Assembly: GCA_017411385.1 (NCBI GenBank)
Contig: JAFQQF010000009.1
Location: 41,891 to 105,890 of the forward strand
Length of the DNA: 64,000 bases
Source: Ruminococcus sp.
GTDB lineage: Bacteria; Bacillota; Clostridia; Oscillospirales; Acutalibacteraceae
Reading direction: 5' to 3'
The notes under the pieces are model-generated. The model was given only the letters and a program-made list of their open reading frames with translations. It made no database searches and was not told the origin of the DNA. The position numbers and the translations under genes were made by a program. Shown here piece after piece: positions 25,195 to 32,755 of this stretch (position 1 is its first letter; every line of letters begins with the position of its first letter).

Positions 25195-28100
25195 ATGGTA
25201 TATAGATTATATGTAGAGAAAAAAGAAGGACTTACTGCTGAGGCACAGTCCCTTAAAAACGAAATTAACAACCTGTTGATGATTAAAAGCCTTACAGAGC
25301 TTCGAGTTATCAACAGATACGACGTAGAGAATATTGACAAGGACCTCTTTGACTATGCAAAGACCACAGTATTCTCCGAGCCCCAGCTCGATAATATAAG
25401 CGATGAGCTTCCCGATACATCCGATTGCATCGTGTTTGCAACCGAGTATCTCCCCGGTCAGTTTGACCAGAGAGCCGACTCTGCCGCTCAGTGTATCCAG
25501 CTTATCTCTCAGTGTGAGCGTCCCACAGTTCGTACTGCAAAGGTTTTCCTTTTGTACGGTGATGTAAGTGCAGAGGAGCTTGCAGTTATCAAGAACTTCA
25601 TCATCAACCCTGTTGAGAGCCGTGAAGCACAGCTTGAGGCTTATGACTCCCTTGCATTCGAGTGCGAAATCCCCGAGGGCGTAGAAACTCTCACAGGCTT
25701 CTGCAAGCTCGATAAAGCAGGTCTTGCTGAGTTTGTGGAGAAGTACGGTCTTGCAATGGACGAAGACGACATTGCTTTCTGTCAGAACTACTTTATCTCT
25801 GAGGATAGGGACCCCACAATCACAGAAATCAGAATGATTGATACATACTGGTCTGACCACTGCCGTCATACCACATTCCTTACAAATATCGACAATGTTA
25901 CCTTCTGCGATGAGCTTCTGGAGGGTGCATACAACAGATACCTTAAAACCCGTGAGGCTATGGGCAGAACCGAGAAGCCTAAGTCGCTTATGGATATTGC
26001 TACTCTTGCCGCAAAGTTTTTACGTGCAGAGGGTAAGCTTCCTAACCTTGATGAGTCTGAGGAGATTAATGCTTGCACAGTTAAAATCAAGGTTGAGGTT
26101 GACGGCAAAGAGGAAGACTGGCTTTTACTCTTTAAGAACGAAACCCACAACCATCCCACAGAAATCGAGCCTTTCGGCGGTGCGGCTACCTGCATCGGCG
26201 GTGCTATCCGTGACCCGCTTTCAGGCCGTTCCTATGTATATGGCGCAATGCGTGTAACAGGTGCCGCTGACCCCACAGTTCCTGTATCAGATACAATAGA
26301 GGGTAAGCTTTCTCAGAGAAAGATTGTTACCACCGCTGCTGCAGGCTACAGCTCCTACGGTAACCAGATTGGTCTTGCAACAGGCATTGTTGACGAGCTT
26401 TACCACAAGGGCTATATGGCAAAGCGTATGGAAATCGGTGCAGTTATTGCGGCTGCTCCTCAGGAGAATGTTCGCCGTGAAGTACCTCAGGCAGGGGATG
26501 TTGTAATCCTTCTTGGCGGTAAGACAGGCCGTGATGGCTGCGGCGGTGCTACAGGTTCCTCCAAGTCCCACACACTTTCTTCCATCGAAACCTGCTCCGC
26601 TGAGGTTCAGAAGGGTAATGCTCCCGAGGAAAGAAAGCTCCAGCGACTTTTCAGAAACAAGGAGGCATCCCTCCTTATCAAGCGTTGTAACGACTTCGGT
26701 GCAGGCGGTGTATCCGTTGCTATCGGTGAGCTTGCAGACGGTCTGAAGATTAACCTCAACGCTGTTCCCAAGAAGTACGAGGGCCTTGACGGCACAGAGC
26801 TTGCAATCAGCGAATCTCAGGAGAGAATGGCTGTAGTTGTTGAGGCTTCTGACGTTGAGCGTTTCAAGGAGCTTGCAGCTGCTGAAAATCTGGAAGCAAC
26901 CTTAGTTGCTGAGGTTACAGAGGAGCCCAGACTTGTAATGACATGGGGCGACAAGGCAATTGTTAACCTTTCCAGAGAATTCCTCAACTCCAACGGTGCA
27001 GAAAAGCACATTGACATTGCTCCCGCAAAGCCTGTTCTTTATAAGAAAGAGGCTGGAGAGAGCTTCACAGAAAATATGAAAGAGCTTGTAGCTGACCTTA
27101 ACGTTTGCTCCAAGCGCGGTCTTTCCGAGAGATTCGACTCCACCATCGGTGCAGGCACAGTTCTGATGCCCTTCGGCGGTAAGTACCAGAGAACTCCCAT
27201 TCAGGCTATGGTAAATAAGGTGTCTGTTGAAAAGAAGCACACCGACACAGTTTCATTTATGTCTTGGGGCTTCAACCCCTTTGTAAGTGAGAAGAGCCCC
27301 TACCACGGTGCCTACCTTGCAGTAGTTGAGTCTTTAGCTAAGCTGGTTGCAACAGGCGGTTCTATGGATGGTGCCTACCTTACATTCCAGGAATACTTCG
27401 AAAGCCCCAGAACCGACGCACAGCGTTGGGGCAAGCCTCTCTCTGCACTTCTGGGTGCATTCGATGCACAGCTCGACTTTGAGATTGCATCTATCGGCGG
27501 TAAGGACTCCATGAGCGGTAGCTTTGAGGATATCGACGTTCCTCCCACACTTGTTTCCTTTGCTGTAACAACAGGCAAGGTTCAGACAGTTACCTCACCC
27601 GAGTTCAAGGGTGCAGGCAACACAGTTGTTGTGATTTCACCTGAGTTCAATAAATACGGTCTGCCCGACAAGGACGGCCAGAAGGCTGTATTTGCAACAG
27701 TTGAAAAGCTCATCCGTGAGGGCAAGGTTCTCTCTGCATACACTCCCGGCTTTGGCGGTATTGCAGAGGCAGTATATAAAATGGCAATCGGTAACGGCAT
27801 CGGCTTTAAGTACGCTGATGGCATTACAAGTGAAGAAATCTTCGATTGCTCCTACGGTTCATTTATACTTGAGCTTTCCGAAAACGTTGAAATCGGCAAG
27901 GTTCTGGGTACTACTACAGAGGAAGCTTCAATTGTATTCGGTAACGAGTCTGTTGCTGTTGATACTCTCTCCGAGCTTTACGAAAACAAGCTGGAGGATG
28001 TGTTCAGCTGTAACATCGACCAGGGTAACCGCGAAATTCCCACACTCAGCTTTGAGGGCAAAGCAAACGTTGCTCCTGCAATCAAGGTTGCTAAGCCTAA

Positions 28101-28890
28101 GGTGCTCATTCCTGTATTCCCCGGTACTAACTGCGAGTATGACTCTGCAAAGGTTATGCGTGATGCAGGCGCTGAGGCTGAGATTATCGTTATCAAGAAC
28201 CTGACTCCCGCTCAGGTTACAGAGTCCGTTGAGTACTTTGCAAACGCACTCAAAACCGCCCAGATGGTATTCATCCCCGGCGGCTTCTCCGGCGGTGACG
28301 AGCCCGACGGCTCAGGTAAGTTCATTACCGCATTCTTCCGCAATAAGGCAGTTACCGAGCAGGTACACGAGCTTCTCAAGAACCGCGACGGTCTGATGTG
28401 CGGTATCTGTAACGGCTTCCAGGCACTCATAAAGCTTGGTCTTGTACCTTACGGCGAGATTATCGACACCGACGAAAACTGCCCCACACTTACCTACAAT
28501 ACAATTGCCCGTCACCAGTCAAAGCTTGTAAACGTTCGCGTTGCATCCAACCTTTCACCTTGGCTCAGATATTCACCTGTTGGCGAAACATATCTGACAG
28601 CTATCTCTCACGGTGAGGGCCGTTTCCTTGCAAGCGACGAGCTCATAAGTAAGCTTATTGCAAACGGTCAGGTTGCTACTCAGTATGTAGACCTTGATGG
28701 CAAGGCTACTGCCGATGTTCAGTTCAACCCCAACAACTCCGCTTACGCTATCGAAGGTATCACTTCACCCGACGGCAGAGTATTCGGTAAGATGGGTCAC
28801 TGCGAGCGTGTAGGCAATGGTCTTTACAAGAACGTTCCCGGTAACTCTGATATGGGCATCTTCCGTGCAGCAGTTGATTATTTCAAGTAA
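25195..28890 (+). CDS. purL: Phosphoribosylformylglycinamidine synthase, single-chain
   Basis: 1231 residues, the long single-chain form with synthetase halves and a C-terminal glutaminase. Visible: SDHCRHTTF (N-terminal active-site region), NETHNHPTEIEPFGGAATCIGG, GNQIGLATG, DFGAGGVSVAIGELADG, and the class I glutaminase nucleophile in GICNGFQALI with the distal His in GHCERVGNG. It converts FGAR, ATP and glutamine to FGAM. It starts 1 nt after purD behind GGAGG within purD. It carries its own glutaminase with Cys, in contrast to the Cys-less PurF. Confidence 0.96.
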   Translation: MVYRLYVEKKEGLTAEAQSLKNEINNLLMIKSLTELRVINRYDVENIDKDLFDYAKTTVFSEPQLDNISDELPDTSDCIVFATEYLPGQFDQRADSAAQCIQLISQCERPTVRTAKVFLLYGDVSAEELAVIKNFIINPVESREAQLEAYDSLAFECEIPEGVETLTGFCKLDKAGLAEFVEKYGLAMDEDDIAFCQNYFISEDRDPTITEIRMIDTYWSDHCRHTTFLTNIDNVTFCDELLEGAYNRYLKTREAMGRTEKPKSLMDIATLAAKFLRAEGKLPNLDESEEINACTVKIKVEVDGKEEDWLLLFKNETHNHPTEIEPFGGAATCIGGAIRDPLSGRSYVYGAMRVTGAADPTVPVSDTIEGKLSQRKIVTTAAAGYSSYGNQIGLATGIVDELYHKGYMAKRMEIGAVIAAAPQENVRREVPQAGDVVILLGGKTGRDGCGGATGSSKSHTLSSIETCSAEVQKGNAPEERKLQRLFRNKEASLLIKRCNDFGAGGVSVAIGELADGLKINLNAVPKKYEGLDGTELAISESQERMAVVVEASDVERFKELAAAENLEATLVAEVTEEPRLVMTWGDKAIVNLSREFLNSNGAEKHIDIAPAKPVLYKKEAGESFTENMKELVADLNVCSKRGLSERFDSTIGAGTVLMPFGGKYQRTPIQAMVNKVSVEKKHTDTVSFMSWGFNPFVSEKSPYHGAYLAVVESLAKLVATGGSMDGAYLTFQEYFESPRTDAQRWGKPLSALLGAFDAQLDFEIASIGGKDSMSGSFEDIDVPPTLVSFAVTTGKVQTVTSPEFKGAGNTVVVISPEFNKYGLPDKDGQKAVFATVEKLIREGKVLSAYTPGFGGIAEAVYKMAIGNGIGFKYADGITSEEIFDCSYGSFILELSENVEIGKVLGTTTEEASIVFGNESVAVDTLSELYENKLEDVFSCNIDQGNREIPTLSFEGKANVAPAIKVAKPKVLIPVFPGTNCEYDSAKVMRDAGAEAEIIVIKNLTPAQVTESVEYFANALKTAQMVFIPGGFSGGDEPDGSGKFITAFFRNKAVTEQVHELLKNRDGLMCGICNGFQALIKLGLVPYGEIIDTDENCPTLTYNTIARHQSKLVNVRVASNLSPWLRYSPVGETYLTAISHGEGRFLASDELISKLIANGQVATQYVDLDGKATADVQFNPNNSAYAIEGITSPDGRVFGKMGHCERVGNGLYKNVPGNSDMGIFRAAVDYFK

Positions 28891-28911
28891 TAATCTTTCA
28901 AAAATTTAAGT

Positions 28912-28973
28912 GCAAAAGGCATCTGTAAATTGAGTGAAAAACACTTGACTTTTGAGGCCTTTTGCAGTAACAT
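28912..28973 (+). promoter_or_regulatory. Predicted guaB promoter with overlapping inverted repeat
   Basis: TTGACT (28945-28950), 17-nt spacer, TAACAT (28968-28973). GCAAAAGGC (28912-28920) and GCCTTTTGC (28957-28965) are exact inverted copies; the second lies in the promoter spacer, so it may be an operator or form a hairpin in read-through purL transcripts. Confidence 0.5.
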
Positions 28974-29026
28974 AGTAAAAATATTTAATTTTCCAAGAAA
29001 AGTGATTGAAAGAGGAGGACAAAATT

Positions 29027-30532
29027 ATGGCATTCTATTACAGCGAGCCTTCACGCACATTCAGCGAATATCTGCTCATCCCCGGCTATACTTCCGAGGA
29101 GTGTATTCCTGCTAACGTAAACTTAAGCACACCTCTCACAAAGTTCAAGAAGGGCGAAGAGCCTGCAATCAAGCTCAACATTCCCATGGTTTCTGCAATT
29201 ATGCAGTCTGTTTCCAACGATACAATGGCAATCGCACTTGCAAAAGAGGGCGGTGTTTCCTTTATCTACGGCTCACAGACTATTGAGGATGAAGCTGCAA
29301 TGGTAGCTAGAGTTAAGAGCTACAAGGCAGGCTTTGTTGTAAGCGACTCAAACCTTACTCCCGATGCAACTCTGGCTGATGTGCTTTCTCTTTATGAGAT
29401 TACAGGTCACAGCACAATGGCTGTTACCGAGGACGGCACATCAAACGGCAAGCTTCTTGGTATTGTTACAGGCAGAGATTACAGAGTAAGCCGTATGTCT
29501 GCTGAGGAGAAGGTTGCAGACTTTATGACTCCTCTTTGTGACCTTATCACAGCTCCCGAGAGCACAACTCTCAAGGAAGCTAACGATATTATCTGGGAGC
29601 ACAAGCTCAACTCCCTTCCCATTGTAAATGACAAGGGACAGCTTCTTTACTTTGTATTCCGCAAGGACTACTCTTCTCACAAAGAAAACCCCAACGAGGT
29701 TCTGGACAGCCAGAAGAGATTTGTAGTCGGTGCAGGTATCAACACTCTCGACTACGAAAAGAGAGTTCCTGCTCTTGTTGAGGCTGGTGCAGACGTGCTC
29801 TGTATCGACTCCTCTGAGGGCTACACCTGCTGGCAGGCAAAAACTCTCAAGTTCATCCGCGAGAAGTACGGCGACACAGTTAAGGTTGGTGCAGGTAACG
29901 TTGTAGACCGTGACGGCTTTATGTTCCTTGCAGAAGCAGGCGCTGACTTTATCAAGGTTGGTATCGGCGGCGGCTCCATCTGTATCACCCGTGAAACAAA
30001 GGGTATCGGCAGAGGTCAGGCAACAGCTCTTATCGAGGTTGCAGCTGCAAGAGATGAGTACTTTGAGAAGACAGGTGTTTATATTCCCATCTGCTCTGAC
30101 GGCGGTATCGTTCACGATTATCATATGACTCTTGCACTTGCTATGGGTGCTGACTTTATGATGCTTGGCAGATACTTCGCTCGTTTTGACGAATCTCCCA
30201 CAAACAAGCTCATCATCAACGGCACCTATGTTAAGGAGTACTGGGGCGAAGGCTCCAACCGTGCTCGTAACTGGCAGAGATACGACTTGGGCGGCAAGAC
30301 AAAGCTTTCCTTTGAGGAGGGCGTTGACTCTTACGTAACCTACGCAGGTCCTCTCAAGGACAACGTAGCAAAGAGCCTTTACAAGGTTAAGTCCACAATG
30401 TGCAACTGCGGTGTTACAAATATCCCTGATTTGCAGAAGAATGCAAAGCTCACAGTGGTTTCCGCAACTTCTATCGTTGAGGGCGGCTACCACGATGTTA
30501 CTCTCAAAACTGCAGGTCAGTCAAACAGATAA
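29027..30532 (+). CDS. guaB: IMP dehydrogenase
   Basis: 501 residues. Barrel with an inserted CBS pair (about 95-220). The catalytic loop [10 protein letters not shown] holds the Cys that attacks IMP, and CSDGGIVHD and MMLGRYFA form the phosphate site. It oxidises IMP to XMP with NAD+, the first step to GMP, and continues the upstream purine pathway. ATG 29027 follows AGGAGG. The protein departs from the shorter typical bacterial GuaB in its C-terminal part ([11 protein letters not shown]). Confidence 0.93.
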   Translation: MAFYYSEPSRTFSEYLLIPGYTSEECIPANVNLSTPLTKFKKGEEPAIKLNIPMVSAIMQSVSNDTMAIALAKEGGVSFIYGSQTIEDEAAMVARVKSYKAGFVVSDSNLTPDATLADVLSLYEITGHSTMAVTEDGTSNGKLLGIVTGRDYRVSRMSAEEKVADFMTPLCDLITAPESTTLKEANDIIWEHKLNSLPIVNDKGQLLYFVFRKDYSSHKENPNEVLDSQKRFVVGAGINTLDYEKRVPALVEAGADVLCIDSSEGYTCWQAKTLKFIREKYGDTVKVGAGNVVDRDGFMFLAEAGADFIKVGIGGGSICITRETKGIGRGQATALIEVAAARDEYFEKTGVYIPICSDGGIVHDYHMTLALAMGADFMMLGRYFARFDESPTNKLIINGTYVKEYWGEGSNRARNWQRYDLGGKTKLSFEEGVDSYVTYAGPLKDNVAKSLYKVKSTMCNCGVTNIPDLQKNAKLTVVSATSIVEGGYHDVTLKTAGQSNR

Positions 30533-30548
30533 GCCTATATAAAATAAT

Positions 30549-30592
30549 AACGCTATGCAAGTTAAAACACCTGCATAGCGTTTTTTCTTTGT
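30549..30592. terminator. Bidirectional terminator between guaB and tspO
   Basis: AACGCTATGCA (30549-30559) pairs with TGCATAGCGTT (30572-30582), with a T-run on the plus side and A-rich sequence upstream for the minus strand. Confidence 0.85.
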
Positions 30593-30594
30593 GT

Positions 30595-31062
30595 TCAGTT
30601 GAGAAGATATATTGCAAGGTTTAAGTATCCTGCAAAGGTTACCCACAAAAGGTAGGGGAGCATCAGATAGCCTGCAGGCTTTGAGATTTGATAAAACAGT
30701 ATGGTGGTTGCAAGTATGAGTATCCACAGGATTACAAGCCACACAAAGGCGAAGAGATAAGCCTCGAAGCTGAAGAAGATAACAGACCAGCAGAAGTTGA
30801 AGAACAACTGAACAAAGTAAACGGTGAGAGCATTTCTCCTTATAAATCCCGTGCTTTGCTCCCACACGATGTACGAAGCAATCCCCATAAGTACAAAGAG
30901 AATTGTCCACACCACGGGGAAAAGCCAAGCGGGCGGTGATAAGGGCGGTTTGTTGATTGATTCAAAGCTCTCCATACTGCCCATGGTGATTAGAGCGGAA
31001 AATCCACCTGTCAAAAGTGGGATTGCAATAAATAATATAAGTTTCTTCCAATGTATTTTCAA
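30595..31062 (-). CDS. tspO: TspO/MBR family membrane protein
   Basis: 155 residues, five hydrophobic segments. The PPLSPPAWLFPVVWTILFVLMG stretch (written here in part: PPAWLFPVVWT) and a Trp-rich later helix are TspO hallmarks. Members bind porphyrins and related ligands in the cytoplasmic membrane and are linked to oxygen and stress responses. TTG 31062 is chosen since GGAGGT lies 8 nt upstream. The gene ends at the guaB terminator and is transcribed towards it. Confidence 0.88.
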   Translation of the reverse strand: MKIHWKKLILFIAIPLLTGGFSALITMGSMESFESINKPPLSPPAWLFPVVWTILFVLMGIASYIVWEQSTGFIRRNALTVYFVQLFFNFCWSVIFFSFEAYLFAFVWLVILWILILATTILFYQISKPAGYLMLPYLLWVTFAGYLNLAIYLLN

Positions 31063-31151
31063 ATAATAACACCTCCATTGAATTATATTGCAAAGGCTTT
31101 GTTTTAATTCTAAAACCAATTACAATTTAATTACAATGCGAAGGTGTCCTG

Positions 31152-31180
31152 TTGATTTGTTTAGTATAATGTAGTAGAAT
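31152..31180 (+). promoter_or_regulatory. Promoter of type I toxin mRNA, locus 1
   Basis: TTGATT (31152-31157), 17-nt spacer, TAGAAT (31175-31180). The expected start, near 31188, lies just before the 5' arm of the long-range pairing described for the locus. Confidence 0.65.
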
Positions 31181-31243
31181 ACCTACAGGAACTACAGAGA
31201 AGTTAAGGCGGTTAGCACTCCCAATAGAATGGGGGTGATATGT

Positions 31244-31315
31244 ATGGCTGAAACAGTTGTACTTGTATTATTACTTGTAGCTATTGCGGAAGTCATTAAA
31301 TACATAAAAAAATAA
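31244..31315 (+). CDS. Small hydrophobic peptide, candidate type I toxin, locus 1
   Basis: A 23-residue peptide (MAETVVLVLLLVAIAEVIKY plus IKK): an acidic start, one hydrophobic helix, a lysine tail. This is the layout of type I toxins (TxpA/Fst/holin-like). GGGGGTG upstream is its ribosome site and pairs with CACTCCC to form a hairpin (31217-31238), hiding it. In the mRNA, ACTACAGAGAA (31191-31201) pairs with TTCTCTGTAGT (31399-31409), and GCGGTTAGC (31208-31216) with GCTAACCGC (31379-31387), so 5' and 3' ends come together. Homologous in layout to locus 2 at 32494. Confidence 0.7.
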   Translation: MAETVVLVLLLVAIAEVIKYIKK

Positions 31316-31406
31316 TCGCCCAACTGCCGACCAAAGCAAAGTTGAACGATTATTTTAATCAATTTCTTTCTTTAACAGGCTAACCGCTTTATACGGTTTT
31401 CTCTGT
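31303..31406 (-). ncRNA. Predicted antisense antitoxin RNA, locus 1
   Basis: On the minus strand, TTGACT (plus coordinates 31436-31441) and TATAAT (31413-31418) are 17 nt apart; transcription would start near 31405. The RNA covers the 3' end of the toxin mRNA and the last codons. It ends at a terminator: AATAATCG and CGATTATT arms (about 31345-31357 and 31310-31318) and a U-run from the A-run at 31305-31312. Boundaries are estimates. Confidence 0.6.
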
Positions 31407-31412
31407 AGTTTC

Positions 31413-31441
31413 ATTATATACTATGAAAAGTATAAAGTCAA
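31413..31441 (-). promoter_or_regulatory. Antisense promoter of locus 1
   Basis: Minus-strand TTGACT and TATAAT with exact 17-nt spacing, facing leftwards into the toxin gene. Confidence 0.7.
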
Positions 31442-31471
31442 TATTATTGAATAATGAAGGAGATATTGAAT

Positions 31472-32242
31472 ATGAAGATAGTACAGAATATAGTTTTAAC
31501 CCTGGTTACAGTATTAACCTTTACTCTTTGCAGTTGCAATCCTGCATCTGTGCCGGACGTGACACCTGATGAGATTCCTGTAGTGGCAACTGCAGAGGTC
31601 GCTCAGACCGAACCTACAACAGCTATTGAGGAAACAACAGTTCCTGAAACAACTGCACCTGAGGTTACAGAACCTACAAAGGTACAGGAACCAGAAAAGA
31701 CAGAAAATAAACCCGTAAATAATAACAGTTCTGATAAACAGCAGAACAATTCAAATAACAGCGGTAACCAGACCGCAAATAAACCAAGCAATAACACTTC
31801 ATCAGGAAGTAACAGCTCAAGCTCAAGCACAAATAAAAAACCTGCAGAACCCAAGCCTGTAGTAATTACTGATGATACACCTTTAACTTACGATGAGTTT
31901 GTGAATGACAAAAACATTCAAAGACTTTGTGACGATGTAATTGACTTTTTTGTTGCAAAAGGTATGAGATACGATACAAGTGTTAGTATTAACAACAGCG
32001 GTTGGTTCTATGGATACTGTTCTGCAAATAATGTTACTGCAGTAAGGTCATATAATCAGCAGAAGTCAAGAACAATTACTTGTCTTGATGAACAGGTAGA
32101 AGCTTGTCTACTCTCTGAACAGTGGTATTCAGATGGTACAACAGAGTATTATTATACTGTTCCTGTGGATAAATGGAGATTTAATTGCTATTATGGTATA
32201 GATGCCAACGGCTATTATAACATCTATTTTGCATACAGATAA
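31472..32242 (+). CDS. Lipoprotein of unknown function with Asn/Ser/Thr-rich linker
   Basis: 256 residues. Signal peptide with a probable lipobox (FTLCSC, Cys near 22). A long low-complexity linker rich in Glu/Thr then Asn/Ser (about 30-125) leads to a folded C-terminal domain (about 135-256) with aromatic residues. ATG 31472 has AAGGAGA 9 nt upstream. No family recognised. It lies between two type I toxin-like loci; both toxin genes and it are on the same strand but have their own signals. A terminator follows. Confidence 0.75.
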   Translation: MKIVQNIVLTLVTVLTFTLCSCNPASVPDVTPDEIPVVATAEVAQTEPTTAIEETTVPETTAPEVTEPTKVQEPEKTENKPVNNNSSDKQQNNSNNSGNQTANKPSNNTSSGSNSSSSSTNKKPAEPKPVVITDDTPLTYDEFVNDKNIQRLCDDVIDFFVAKGMRYDTSVSINNSGWFYGYCSANNVTAVRSYNQQKSRTITCLDEQVEACLLSEQWYSDGTTEYYYTVPVDKWRFNCYYGIDANGYYNIYFAYR

Positions 32243-32345
32243 TAAGTTAACATTTTACTACTAAACTACTAATGTAATTTTAGTACTAAAATTACAAAGG
32301 TTAAGAGGTGTAGATTTAAGAAAGGATAGTGATTTTAATAAAGTA

Positions 32346-32376
32346 AAAGGCAGAGCCGTTAAGCTCTGCCTTTGTT
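32346..32376 (+). terminator. Terminator after the lipoprotein gene
   Basis: AAAGGCAGAGC (32346-32356) pairs with GCTCTGCCTTT (32363-32373), then TGTTG. An identical hairpin lies at 32719-32746. Confidence 0.75.
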
Positions 32377-32377
32377 G

Positions 32378-32406
32378 TTGCAACTGGTATCAGATTATGG
32401 TATAAT
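32378..32406 (+). promoter_or_regulatory. Promoter of type I toxin mRNA, locus 2
   Basis: TTGCAA (32378-32383), 17-nt spacer, TATAAT (32401-32406). Start expected at about 32413, at the first base of the 5' pairing arm. Confidence 0.75.
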
Positions 32407-32493
32407 ACCAACGGAGCTACCATAACGGTAGGCGGTTAGCCCTCTAAACAGGAGGGTGTTTCTTTTAACCCTCCAGGAAGGAGGGTGGTTGCT

Positions 32494-32583
32494 ATGGTTA
32501 CATACGAAAACTTGTTTTTGTTTTGTTCCCTGATTGTAACAATTATTGTCGCAGTTGTGACTATAATAGAAAAAAAGAAATAA
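32494..32583 (+). CDS. Holin-like type I toxin peptide, locus 2
   Basis: A 29-residue peptide starting MVTYENLFLFCSLIVT, one membrane helix and EKKK at the end. The MVTYE start, short helix and Lys tail match the 'putative holin-like toxin' (Fst/TxpA-like) family. The ribosome site GGAGGGTGG is paired with CCACCCTCC-like bases in hairpin ACCCTCC-aggaa-GGAGGGT (about 32468-32486). Long-range mRNA pairing joins GAGCTACCA (32414-32422) with TGGTAGCTC (32639-32647) and CGGTTAGCC (32433-32441) with GGCTAACCG (32625-32633). These are the same features as in locus 1. Confidence 0.8.
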   Translation: MVTYENLFLFCSLIVTIIVAVVTIIEKKK

Positions 32584-32651
32584 CCGCCCTCGCTAAAGTC
32601 GCGGTTATTTCTTAACTGTCATTTGGCTAACCGTCTATTGGTAGCTCTTTC
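32568..32651 (-). ncRNA. Predicted antisense antitoxin RNA, locus 2
   Basis: Minus-strand TTGACA (plus 32681-32686) and TATAAT (32658-32663), 17 nt apart, direct a transcript from about 32650. It overlaps the mRNA 3' arm and the stop codon and ends at an intrinsic terminator: AAATAACCGC with GCGGTTATTT (plus 32601-32610 and 32578-32587) and a U-run from the A-run at 32569-32577. Length about 83 nt; ends estimated. Confidence 0.7.
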
Positions 32652-32657
32652 ATATAT

Positions 32658-32686
32658 ATTATAATATATTAGTACTAATGTGTCAA
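32658..32686 (-). promoter_or_regulatory. Antisense promoter of locus 2
   Basis: Consensus minus-strand TTGACA-17-TATAAT, the strongest-looking promoter in this area. Confidence 0.78.
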
Positions 32687-32718
32687 TAGTACTAATGTAA
32701 TAATGCTACTAAAATGAC

Positions 32719-32748
32719 AAAGGCAGAGCCGTTAAGCTCTGCCTTTGT
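32719..32748 (-). terminator. Terminator of the dockerin metallophosphoesterase gene
   Basis: AAAGGCAGAGC (32719-32729) and GCTCTGCCTTT (32736-32746) lie 10 nt past the stop of the minus-strand gene. Identical hairpin sequence to 32346-32373, so one copy has been duplicated. Confidence 0.65.
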
Positions 32749-32755
32749 TTTGTGC

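Noticed and set aside
24699-25340. 213-codon minus-strand frame across purD/purL
   Set aside because: Opposite two well-supported genes, no ribosome site, odd composition.
28930-29115. 61-codon plus-strand frame before and into guaB
   Set aside because: Overlaps the guaB promoter and start in another frame; no ribosome site.
29441-30493. 350-codon open frame on the minus strand opposite guaB
   Set aside because: It lies fully inside guaB, which has a strong family match; the antisense text is Cys-rich and lacks a ribosome site. A shadow of codon bias.
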